Position numbers and translations under genes: made by a program. From an uncultured Alphaproteobacteria bacterium (GTDB lineage Bacteria; Pseudomonadota; Alphaproteobacteria; Rickettsiales; UBA1997), in the NCBI GenBank assembly GCA_903898475.1, contig CAIUFU010000007.1, forward strand, positions 1 through 17,324: a stretch of DNA of 17,324 nt, read 5' to 3'. Below are positions 1 to 7,316 of the stretch, one piece after another. Under the pieces are notes generated by a model. The model worked only from the letters and a program-made list of their open reading frames with translations, was not told the DNA's origin and made no database searches. Position 1 is the stretch's first letter; every line of letters begins with the position of its first letter.

Positions 1-25
1 ACCCTTCGACAGGCTCAGGGTGACA
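1..25. repeat. Dispersed-repeat-like motif at left edge
   Basis: The first 25 bases contain cccttcgacaggctcaggg followed by tgaca. This resembles a short dispersed repeat (its complement reads cctgagcctgtcgaaggg) that I recall from intergenic regions and contig ends of many bacterial genomes. It is read without a stop in the frame of the following gene, giving P-F-D-R-L-R-V-T. No second copy was found in this window, so its repeat status rests on recall. The window beginning at this motif may mean that the assembly broke at a repeat. Confidence 0.45.
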
Positions 26-352
26 TCGAGTGGTGAAGAGGTGGAAATTTCTGAAAAAATTTTTCTCTCTGCCCTTGAAAATTCTGACTTCAGTAAAGAT
101 ATCCTTGAAATCAAGAATATCCTTGCGCGTCTTGGCACGCCTGATTTAGACTCGGTTTTAATTAAATTTCGCATTCTGCTTCTGAAAGATTTACTGCTTC
201 AGGTAGAGCTGCAATACAAAGAGTCTCTAGGCAAAATTGATGAAATTGAAACTCATCAAACCGCAATTACCAACCAAAAAATTCGAGAAATTTTCGACTA
301 CAAAAACTCTCTAGAACAAAGAATTTTGTCTTTGGAGAAGGAAATAATTTAG
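2..352 (+). CDS. dnaG: Probable DNA primase, C-terminal end (partial)
   Basis: The frame is open from the left edge, so the 5' end of the gene is missing. About 116 codons remain before the TAG at 350-352. The visible protein is helical and charged, with a leucine-rich stretch (LLLKDLLLQVELQYKESL) followed by a long coiled-coil-like tail ending SLEKEII. Nothing catalytic is visible. The call rests on two points: the helical character suits the DnaB-interacting C-terminal domain of DnaG, and dnaG commonly sits directly upstream of rpoD in Proteobacteria, 37 bp away here. DnaG makes RNA primers at the replication fork. A GTG at 20 could be a start, but the open frame before it makes a truncated gene more likely. 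The first eight residues come from the repeat-like motif at the edge. An unrelated small protein cannot be excluded. Confidence 0.55.
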   Translation, partial: PFDRLRVTSSGEEVEISEKIFLSALENSDFSKDILEIKNILARLGTPDLDSVLIKFRILLLKDLLLQVELQYKESLGKIDEIETHQTAITNQKIREIFDYKNSLEQRILSLEKEII

Positions 353-389
353 CACAATCCAACTTAGCAACAACTTAAACGAGGCAACA

Positions 390-2774
390 ATGGCGGCGAA
401 GAAAAAACCAACTAAACCACTTAAAAAAGTAGCGGCAAAAAAATCGGCTGCAAAAAAAGTTGTTGCGAAAAAACCAGTGAAAAAAGTGGTTTCTCCAAAA
501 AGCAAAAAGCCGGTGGCAAAAGTTGTGAAAAAAATTACAAAGCCAGCTAAGCCCGTAAAAAAAGCGGCTAAACTTGTAGTTAAGAAAAAAATTCAGCCAA
601 AAAAAGTCGAGAAAAAATCAGCAAAAGCCGTGACCAAAAAGCCGGTAAAAATTGTTGAAAAAGCTAAGAAAAAACCAGTCAAAGAAAAGCTGGTAAAGGT
701 GAAGGCTAAAAAAGAACCAAAGCCAAAAAAAGAAAAAGTTAAGAAAGAGCCAAAACCAAAAAAAGTAAAAGTTAAAATCCCAGTTAACGACAGAACTGTA
801 GCTCTTGCCGAGAGATTTCAATTGATTCAAGACGTGCGTTCAGCTTTGCAAAAAAAAGATGACGACGGCAAACAATTTTCAAACGATCTTGCTGACAAAT
901 TAAAAAAACTTTTGGCGCTCGGCAAAACCCAAGGCTTTTTGACTCACGAACAAATCAACGAAACCATCGATTCGGACATCGATCCGCGTAAGCTTGATCG
1001 TATCTTGGATATTTTGGGTGAGTTCAAAATTTTGATCGTCGAAAAAGAAGACGATCTCGACAAATTAGCTGAAGACGGACAAGCCGCCAAAGACGAAGAA
1101 AAAAGCCAAAAGCGTTCGGAAGACTCGGTTAAAACCTACCTCAAATCAATGAGCACAGTGAAACTTTTGACTCGCGAAGACGAAGTTTCAATCGCGATGC
1201 GAATTGAAGAAGGCCGCAACAAAACCGTAAAATCACTTTACCAAAGCCCGCTAATCATGCGCCACTTTATTGAGTGGTACAATGGCTTGGCTAACGGCAC
1301 GATTCTTTTGCGCGACATCATTCGTATTGACGAAACTTACAATGCTGAGCTTGAAGAAATTATCCGTAACAACGATTTACAAGCAGCCGAAGCTGAGGCT
1401 GAAGCGCAAGCAACTTCAGAAGAAGATGTAACTGCAATCATTAACCAACAAGTTGATGCAGCAGAAGCTTCAGAAGAGTCTTTGTTTGAAGATGAAAACT
1501 TGGATGAAATCGACGAAAGCGTGGTGTCATTCGTTTCAATGGAACGTATTTTGATGCCGAAAATGTTGGATCTTTTCCAAAAAATTTCTCACGTCTGCCA
1601 AAAAATAATCGACAAGTCGAACAGCCGCACTTACGAGCAAATCAAAACTGACAAAGATATTTTGAAGCTAAAAGGCGATTTCGAAAAACTTTTGCTCGAA
1701 GTAAGTTTCAATGATTCATTGATTAAAGCGCTAGTTGAGCAGCTTTACGAAGCTCAACAAAAACTTTTAAGCATTGAAATTGATTTGCTGCGCACTGCAC
1801 AAAGCCACGGAATCGACAAAACAGATTTCTTGAAAAACTATCCAGGTGTTGAAACCGGCGAAGAATGGCTGCAAAAAATCGCCGCTTTGAAAGATAAAAA
1901 ATGGCATGTTTTTGCTTCAGAAAGCCGCGAAAAAATTATCGAAATTCAAACTAGACTCAGCAAGTTCACCAAAATCATGGGGCTTGCAGTTGTTGATTTC
2001 AAAGTGCTTATCAACACTTTGCGCCGCAGCCAAGAAGAAGAATTAAAAGCTAAAAAAGAAATGATTGAAGCCAACCTACGTTTGGTGGTTTCAATTGCGA
2101 AAAAATACACTAACCGCGGTTTGCAATTTTTGGATTTGATCCAAGAAGGAAATATCGGCCTAATGCGCGCTGTAGATAAATTTGAATATCGTCGTGGTTA
2201 TAAATTCTCGACTTACGCTACTTGGTGGATCAGACAAGCCATTACTCGCGCTATTGCCGATCAATCTCGCACCATCCGTATTCCAATTCACATGGTTGAG
2301 ACGATTAACAAAATCGTTAAAACTTCACGCCAACTAACTCAAGAACTAGGCAGAACACCAGACGCGCAAGAAATTGCTGACCGTTTGTTAATGCCAGTAG
2401 ATAAAGTTAGAAAAGTTTTGAGAACTTCGAAAGATCCGGTGAGTCTTGAATCTCCTGTATCGGGCGACGATGACGACAGCGTTCTTGGTGATTTCATTGA
2501 AGACAAAACTGCCGTGCTTCCTTTCGACGCCGCGTCACACTCTAAATTGAAAGAAGTTACTGCCCAAATGCTTTCATCTTTAACGCCGCGCGAAGAACGC
2601 GTGCTTAGAATGCGCTTTGGTATTGGTATGGTTACAGATCACACTTTGGAAGAAGTGGGCAAACAATTTTCAGTAACTCGCGAACGGATCAGACAAATTG
2701 AGGCGAAAGCTTTGAAGAAGCTGCAACATCCAAAAAGAGCGAAGTTGTTGAAGAGTTTTTTGAATGATATTTAG
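390..2774 (+). CDS. rpoD: RNA polymerase primary sigma factor (sigma-70, RpoD)
   Basis: This is the housekeeping sigma factor that directs RNA polymerase to most promoters. It has 794 residues, long for the family. Residues 1 to about 130 are almost entirely Lys, Ala, Pro and Val, like histone H1 tails. Region 1.1 follows (about 140-220, with LGKTQGFLTHEQINE near 174), then region 1.2 (about 246-276, SVKTYLKSMSTVKLLTREDE). A non-conserved insert follows, with an acidic Glu/Asp-rich tract. Region 2 (about 550-645) includes ANLRLVVSIAKKYTNRG and FSTYATWWIRQAITRAIADQ. Region 3 follows, then region 4 (about 731-794) with LTPREERVLRMRFGIGM and the helix-turn-helix VTRERIRQIEAKALKKL. The wording of regions 2 and 4 is alphaproteobacterial. 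The ATG has a good Shine-Dalgarno, gagg at 381-384, five bases upstream, which is rare in this window. The gene probably lies in a dnaG-rpoD unit. Confidence 0.98.
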   Translation: MAAKKKPTKPLKKVAAKKSAAKKVVAKKPVKKVVSPKSKKPVAKVVKKITKPAKPVKKAAKLVVKKKIQPKKVEKKSAKAVTKKPVKIVEKAKKKPVKEKLVKVKAKKEPKPKKEKVKKEPKPKKVKVKIPVNDRTVALAERFQLIQDVRSALQKKDDDGKQFSNDLADKLKKLLALGKTQGFLTHEQINETIDSDIDPRKLDRILDILGEFKILIVEKEDDLDKLAEDGQAAKDEEKSQKRSEDSVKTYLKSMSTVKLLTREDEVSIAMRIEEGRNKTVKSLYQSPLIMRHFIEWYNGLANGTILLRDIIRIDETYNAELEEIIRNNDLQAAEAEAEAQATSEEDVTAIINQQVDAAEASEESLFEDENLDEIDESVVSFVSMERILMPKMLDLFQKISHVCQKIIDKSNSRTYEQIKTDKDILKLKGDFEKLLLEVSFNDSLIKALVEQLYEAQQKLLSIEIDLLRTAQSHGIDKTDFLKNYPGVETGEEWLQKIAALKDKKWHVFASESREKIIEIQTRLSKFTKIMGLAVVDFKVLINTLRRSQEEELKAKKEMIEANLRLVVSIAKKYTNRGLQFLDLIQEGNIGLMRAVDKFEYRRGYKFSTYATWWIRQAITRAIADQSRTIRIPIHMVETINKIVKTSRQLTQELGRTPDAQEIADRLLMPVDKVRKVLRTSKDPVSLESPVSGDDDDSVLGDFIEDKTAVLPFDAASHSKLKEVTAQMLSSLTPREERVLRMRFGIGMVTDHTLEEVGKQFSVTRERIRQIEAKALKKLQHPKRAKLLKSFLNDI

Positions 2775-2792
2775 AAATCGAGCTCACAAATA

Positions 2793-2833
2793 GGTTACGC
2801 CCCTTTTCTCCAAGAAAGGGCAAGAGCGTTACC
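2793..2833. repeat. Imperfect inverted repeat 1 after rpoD
   Basis: The arms ggttacgc (2793-2800) and gcgttacc (2826-2833) enclose a second pairing, cccttt with aaaggg. Together they form a long interrupted hairpin between the convergent rpoD and TPR genes. There is no T-run on either side, so a classic intrinsic terminator is not obvious. It may be a palindromic repeat element or a transcript-end hairpin. Confidence 0.5.
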
Positions 2834-2844
2834 AAAAGCTGTCA

Positions 2845-2886
2845 GAACCCGTCCGGCGAATTTGCTGCGAGACTTAGGACGGGATT
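2845..2886. repeat. Inverted repeat 2 after rpoD
   Basis: The arms gaacccgtcc (2845-2854) and ggacgggattc (2877-2887) pair over ten bases with one bulged base. They enclose a 22-base loop. The element lies directly beside the first inverted repeat and ends at the stop of the TPR gene. It could stop or protect converging transcripts, or be a copy of a dispersed palindromic element. No T-tract follows. Confidence 0.5.
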
Positions 2887-2887
2887 C

Positions 2888-4720
2888 TTAGCGAACAGAA
2901 CCCAAATCTACTTTTTCTTGCGAAAATTTGGGTTCTGCATTGCCGGTTGTTAAAGGACTTTTTGAGGGAGTTTCTGAGTCAAAGATTTCTCCAAAAGATT
3001 CTAAAATTTCTTCTGAGCTGGCTATATATGAATCTTTCGCTGGCGCGATCAATAAGTCTTCAACGTTAGAAACCAAGCCCGCTAAAAGTGGCTTGATCTT
3101 CTCATCCCTCAAAAGATTTTCACAAATTTCTTGAAACTTCTTAGATGCCGCCTCTTCAAAATTTCTTATCGCTTCAGCCATTTTTGCGGGATAATTTGGA
3201 TAATTTTGCGAATCTGATTCTTTAAGCAAATAATCGCGCAGAAAGTTTTTAGGAAATCTAAAATTAAAAGGTTTCGGAAGTTGATCTTTCTCGCATTGTT
3301 TAAGTGCTTCAAAATTTCCAATCAGACCCTCTTTTACTTCTGCATTTAGAAATTGCTGTTCGTCTAAAAATGCTCTGAGCTCTTGAGGGCTGCTTGATTT
3401 AATTGTTCTTTGAAAGAAGTCTTTGGGAAGTCTGTGAAAATTCTCAACCAGATGATCCGCCAATTCTTCGTAAGGCAAATTATCAAAAAATTCTCTGGCA
3501 AAAAATTGAATATATTCTGCGGCCTCTTTTTCGTCGCGGAAATGACCTGAACTCACTCTTCTATTTCTGGCGTTACCTTGTTGAAGTACACACGCGACTA
3601 CTACCAACGAAAGGTAGATAGCAGTAGCCGTAGGAATAATATACGCGTAATAATTCGTCTCTTCCCCTCTCTGCTTTTCTACCGTAGAGACTTTCTGACG
3701 GGCTTCTAATAGCTCCAATTGTTTTTTAGCGCGATCAAAAATTGGATCTTGTGATTCACCTTGAATTTGCAAAAGATATTCAAATTCTGATTTTGCTTTT
3801 TCGTAGTCTCGTAGAAAGTTATGAGCAATAGCTTTTTCGTATGTGCAGAATTTCTTACAATGCTCTGATTGGTTAATTTCCAGCTCTTTTTCAAAATCGA
3901 AAACTGCTTCTTCTAACCTACCAAGCCTCATCAGATTTAAGCCCCGATCATAGTGAACCCAAAGTTTTTCTGGCACACATTCGACTAGCTGATTAAAAAA
4001 TTCTAAAGAGGTTAAATACTTGTCCTTCTTCGCTTCTCGGTAAATTTCTTTTTTTTCTTCACCAAAATCAGAGAGCTTAAGGCTGTCCGCTTCCGAAAAT
4101 TTTGTCCGAGCATTTTTCAGCAATGCATCTACTTCATCATCAATTTTTGACCGCAGCGTTGTAACAAATTCTGCATCTATTTCGTTACTAGTGTCGGACT
4201 TTTCATATTTACCAAAATCTTGCACCGCTAAGTGAATTTTATTCATCGCAACGTTGCAGAAAGCTCTTTCAAAATAAGAGCGAAAAACTCCAGGGCCGTC
4301 CTCATGAAGTTCAAGTTCTCGGGTAAAATCCAAAGCCGCATCCTCATGTCTTTCAAGAGCGCACAAACTTTGACCCCTATCAAAATGAGCCCAAGGGGTT
4401 TCTGGATCTAAAGCAATTACTTGATTGAGAATTTTCACTATATTTTCGTGATCTGGCTCAGAAGCCGAAGCTTTTTTCTTCACTTCTTCGAGTAGAATTT
4501 CGATTAGCAATTTTTTTTCAAAAGGCTTGAAAGAAAGATCGAGACTCAATGATTGCGCGATAACCCCACTGATTTCTTCTTCAGTAGTTTTTAACCCCAA
4601 AGCTCTTCTTACTTCTTCCATCTGCGCAGCGCCATTTCTTTGCTCAAGGTACGGCAAAGCCGTTGGAACTGGTCGGATTGGAGGAATTAACGAAGAAAGA
4701 TTTGTTAAAAGTTTACTCAT
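2888..4720 (-). CDS. Membrane-anchored TPR-repeat protein
   Basis: This 610-residue protein has no recognised name. The N-terminal half contains tetratricopeptide-like repeats, which bind other proteins. Two similar modules of about 75 residues are visible. The first is near 97-172 (TPWAHFDRGQSLCALERHED) and the second near 241-317 (KLWVHYDRGLNLMRLGRLEE), each followed by a second helix pair. A single hydrophobic segment (about 358-380, YIIPTATAIYLSLVVVACVL) separates this from a charged, helical C-terminal half of about 230 residues that I do not recognise. There is no signal peptide, so one half probably lies in the cytoplasm and the other in the periplasm. The ATG is 11 bp after the ccmG stop on the same strand, so the two are probably co-transcribed. 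No Shine-Dalgarno is near the start. Real coding is well supported; function is unknown. Confidence 0.85.
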   Translation of the reverse strand: MSKLLTNLSSLIPPIRPVPTALPYLEQRNGAAQMEEVRRALGLKTTEEEISGVIAQSLSLDLSFKPFEKKLLIEILLEEVKKKASASEPDHENIVKILNQVIALDPETPWAHFDRGQSLCALERHEDAALDFTRELELHEDGPGVFRSYFERAFCNVAMNKIHLAVQDFGKYEKSDTSNEIDAEFVTTLRSKIDDEVDALLKNARTKFSEADSLKLSDFGEEKKEIYREAKKDKYLTSLEFFNQLVECVPEKLWVHYDRGLNLMRLGRLEEAVFDFEKELEINQSEHCKKFCTYEKAIAHNFLRDYEKAKSEFEYLLQIQGESQDPIFDRAKKQLELLEARQKVSTVEKQRGEETNYYAYIIPTATAIYLSLVVVACVLQQGNARNRRVSSGHFRDEKEAAEYIQFFAREFFDNLPYEELADHLVENFHRLPKDFFQRTIKSSSPQELRAFLDEQQFLNAEVKEGLIGNFEALKQCEKDQLPKPFNFRFPKNFLRDYLLKESDSQNYPNYPAKMAEAIRNFEEAASKKFQEICENLLRDEKIKPLLAGLVSNVEDLLIAPAKDSYIASSEEILESFGEIFDSETPSKSPLTTGNAEPKFSQEKVDLGSVR

Positions 4721-4731
4721 TTTCGGATATT

Positions 4732-5298
4732 TTAATTCCTCTCCAAAAACTCGCGAATCTCATCCAACGAAAATTCCTGCAAATTCCCCTTAAACCGCAA
4801 CACAACATTCCCCTTTTTATCCACAATCAAAGTTTCCGGAACCGCTTCCAGACCGGTTATTTTGGTGAATAATCCACGGCTGTCTTTGGCAACTTTTTTG
4901 TAAGGATTGCCAGCATCTTCCAAATATTTTTTCGTATTCTCGTCAATGTCACGCCAAGCAACACCGTAAATATCAACGATTCCCTCGCTTTTTAAGCGCA
5001 ACAAAATGTCATGTTCGGCGCGACAAGTTGTGCACCAAGATGCGAAGAAATTTATCACAGAATATTTGCCAATTAGATCTTTTTTGGAAAATTCTTCGCT
5101 CTCGTTAAAGAGATCCGGCAAAGAAAATTCTGGCAAAGAAATGTAGGTTTTTGCGAAGTGAATTCCCGAAGGTTGCGATGTGGCACCAGCACTTGGCACT
5201 TGTTGCTCTACCGCCTCTTTCTTATTTAGATTGTAGGTTGAAAATCCAATTAAGCTGACCAAGAAAATCAGCGTCAAAAATGGTAAAAATTTTTTCAT
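4732..5298 (-). CDS. ccmG: CcmG/DsbE-type periplasmic thioredoxin
   Basis: This is a membrane-tethered thioredoxin-fold protein of 188 residues. An N-terminal hydrophobic helix (about 4-20) is an uncleaved anchor or signal peptide. The fold follows with the active site ASWCTTCRAEH (Cys89 and Cys92). GVAWRDIDENTKKYLEDAGNPY and the cis-proline loop AVPETLIVD (Pro154) come after it. GVxW, GNPY and VPET are typical of CcmG/DsbE, which keeps apocytochrome c thiols reduced during haem attachment. Other cytochrome c maturation genes are absent from the window, so a more general TlpA-like reductant is possible. It is the first gene of a two-gene unit with the TPR gene. Its start is 3 bp from the divergent tgt start, so its promoter must lie inside tgt. 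No Shine-Dalgarno is seen. Confidence 0.85.
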   Translation of the reverse strand: MKKFLPFLTLIFLVSLIGFSTYNLNKKEAVEQQVPSAGATSQPSGIHFAKTYISLPEFSLPDLFNESEEFSKKDLIGKYSVINFFASWCTTCRAEHDILLRLKSEGIVDIYGVAWRDIDENTKKYLEDAGNPYKKVAKDSRGLFTKITGLEAVPETLIVDKKGNVVLRFKGNLQEFSLDEIREFLERN

Positions 5299-5301
5299 AA
5301 A

Positions 5302-6435
5302 ATGCAGATGATTAGAGATTTTTCGTTCAAATTAAAAAGCACTCAAAAGAAAGCAAGGCGCGGCGAAGTGACCACAGCTCACGGCAACATCCAAACGCCA
5401 GCCTTTATGCCTGTAGGAACCGCGGCCACTGTCAAAGCAATGAAATTTTCCGATGTAAAAAATTCCGGCGCTGAAATTATTTTAGGCAACACTTACCACC
5501 TCATGTTGCGCCCTACTGCCGAGCTGATTTCCGACCTTGGCGGTTTACACAAATTTATGAATTGGGACAAACCAATTCTCACCGACTCGGGTGGATTTCA
5601 AGTAATGTCGCTTTCTAAAATCAGAAAAATTTCTGACGCCGGAGTAGAGTTTTCCTCGCATCTCGACGGCTCGAAACATTTTGTTAGCCCTGAGCGTTCA
5701 ATTGAAATTCAGCATTTACTGGGCTCTGACATTACAATGATTTTTGACGAATGTGTGCAATTTCCCGCCACTTTCGAACAAGCCAAAGATGCAATGGAGC
5801 GTTCTCTGCTGTGGGCTGCGCGCTCGAAATCAGCTTTTAAAAAACGTGACGGCTACGGAATTTTTGGAATTGTCCAAGGCTCAACTTTCAAAGATTTGCG
5901 CGAAATTTCTGCGTCAAAATTAATTGAAATCGGCTTTGACGGCTACGCGCTAGGAGGTTTGGCAGTTGGCGAAGGACAAGAAGAAATGTTTGCCGTGCTT
6001 GATTACGCACCAGATTTATTACCGCAAGACAAGCCGCGCTACTTGATGGGAGTAGGCAAGCCGTCAGATATTGTTGGTGCTGTTTTGCGTGGCGTTGACA
6101 TGTTTGACTGCGTAATGCCAACTAGATCGGGTCGCACCGGACAAGCATTTACGCGCCTTGGAGCAATTAATATTAGAAACGCCAAATACAAAACCGACGA
6201 AAAACCACTCGACGAAAAATGCGCCTGCTACGCCTGCAAAAACCACAGCCGCGCCTACTTGCACCATCTCGACAAAGCTGGAGAAATGCTGGCGCCAATG
6301 CTGCTTTCTGAACACAATATTTTTTACTACCAAGATTTAATGAAAGACATCCGCACCGCCATTGAAGAAAACCGCTTCGAAGAATTTGCCCGCAATTTTG
6401 GACCAGAAAAATTCACCGACGAAGGCAGTGACTAA
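5302..6435 (+). CDS. tgt: tRNA-guanine(34) transglycosylase
   Basis: This enzyme exchanges guanine-34 for the queuosine precursor preQ1 in tRNAs for Asp, Asn, His and Tyr. The 377-residue length is normal. Visible features are DSGGFQVMSL (Asp95, proton-handling aspartate), FDECVQF (Asp149, base recognition), GIVQG (190-194), GGLAVGEG (218-225) and MFDCVMPTRSGRTG with the nucleophile Asp269. The zinc site is KCACYAC (Cys307, Cys309, Cys312) plus His338. The first ATG is at 5302, but a second ATG at 5308 (MIRDFSFKL) fits the family start equally well. Neither has a Shine-Dalgarno. Its stop overlaps that of the convergent ankyrin gene at 6432-6435. No other queuosine genes are in view. Confidence 0.97.
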   Translation: MQMIRDFSFKLKSTQKKARRGEVTTAHGNIQTPAFMPVGTAATVKAMKFSDVKNSGAEIILGNTYHLMLRPTAELISDLGGLHKFMNWDKPILTDSGGFQVMSLSKIRKISDAGVEFSSHLDGSKHFVSPERSIEIQHLLGSDITMIFDECVQFPATFEQAKDAMERSLLWAARSKSAFKKRDGYGIFGIVQGSTFKDLREISASKLIEIGFDGYALGGLAVGEGQEEMFAVLDYAPDLLPQDKPRYLMGVGKPSDIVGAVLRGVDMFDCVMPTRSGRTGQAFTRLGAINIRNAKYKTDEKPLDEKCACYACKNHSRAYLHHLDKAGEMLAPMLLSEHNIFYYQDLMKDIRTAIEENRFEEFARNFGPEKFTDEGSD

Positions 6436-7256
6436 CGCGAAGGATTTACGACCATTTGCACTCCCATTGCGGCCTGAGAATTTTGCTGCAAGGTCAAAGC
6501 TTTGGCACCACCAATGTAAGCATGAATGCTGGTAGCAGCTGTTTCTGGCATTTCCTGACCGGTCTTTGCTTTTATTGCTTGATGCAAAATAGAATCGTGC
6601 CCCTTGGTTGGATTGATGCCAGCGACAAAGCTGTGAACATCTACAACCTCTTGAAGTTTTTGCGGATCTTGCAGCAACTCAATCACCAGAAGATTGGCCA
6701 AAGCTTGCGGGTTTTCTTCACCCGTATTAGTCATTCTTTTTTCTACTGCCGCCTTGATCTCTCTTAGCTTTGCAATCTTACCCGTCGCCACTCGATCAGG
6801 CTCGTAGAGACTAAGATTGGCCAATATCAACCGTTGCAATAAATTACCCTCAGGAAGACAGACCGCCAGCAACTCTTCACTGCTACCATCTAAAACCTTT
6901 CGCATCCTATTACTTGCCAGTAGCTGCGTTTGCATTGACTGCCAATTAGCCGGATTTTCTTTCTGCATTTGAGTGACTCGAGAAATAATTTGATCAAAGT
7001 TACTGCGCCGGTAGGCAGAATCTAAAGCTGTTAGGTTGAGGCTATCAGTCAAACTAATATCGGCTCCCGACATTAACAAAAAATCAACAATCTCAGCATT
7101 GTCGCGGTAAACGGCCGCATTAAAATAAGACCGCCCACTTTGATCAAAGGCATTAACGTTAGCACCTGCCTCAATTGCTAATTTTACCACGTTCAAATTG
7201 TCAAACTCGATTGCCTGAAGCAAAGCCCTTGTAAGAATTTCATCCTTATTCGACAA
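6432..7256 (-). CDS. Ankyrin-repeat protein, C-terminal part downstream of an in-frame stop
   Basis: This reading frame has ankyrin repeats such as LNVVKLAIEAGANVNAFDQS and NAEIVDFLLMSGADI near its start. A helical region of about 170 residues follows and ends VVNPSR. The only available start near the beginning is a TTG at 7254-7256 with no Shine-Dalgarno. The frame is open further upstream for 20 codons, to a TAG at 7317-7319. That TAG is the stop of the upstream ankyrin frame, which is in the same register. The simplest reading is that this is the 3' part of one interrupted gene, not an independent gene. If translated alone, it would be a 274-residue cytoplasmic or secreted protein-binding protein. 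Its stop codon overlaps that of tgt. Confidence 0.6.
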   Translation of the reverse strand: MSNKDEILTRALLQAIEFDNLNVVKLAIEAGANVNAFDQSGRSYFNAAVYRDNAEIVDFLLMSGADISLTDSLNLTALDSAYRRSNFDQIISRVTQMQKENPANWQSMQTQLLASNRMRKVLDGSSEELLAVCLPEGNLLQRLILANLSLYEPDRVATGKIAKLREIKAAVEKRMTNTGEENPQALANLLVIELLQDPQKLQEVVDVHSFVAGINPTKGHDSILHQAIKAKTGQEMPETAATSIHAYIGGAKALTLQQNSQAAMGVQMVVNPSR

Positions 7257-7316
7257 AGTCGCACTACGCGCAATAATGGCGCGCGCTACCCCCGCAGAAT
7301 ATTCGTATCTAATTGC

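Noticed and set aside
618..830. Minus-strand open frame rich in Phe, Trp and Leu opposite the rpoD N-terminus
   Set aside because: It is the complement of the Lys-rich repeat. The codons reflect that composition, not an independent gene.
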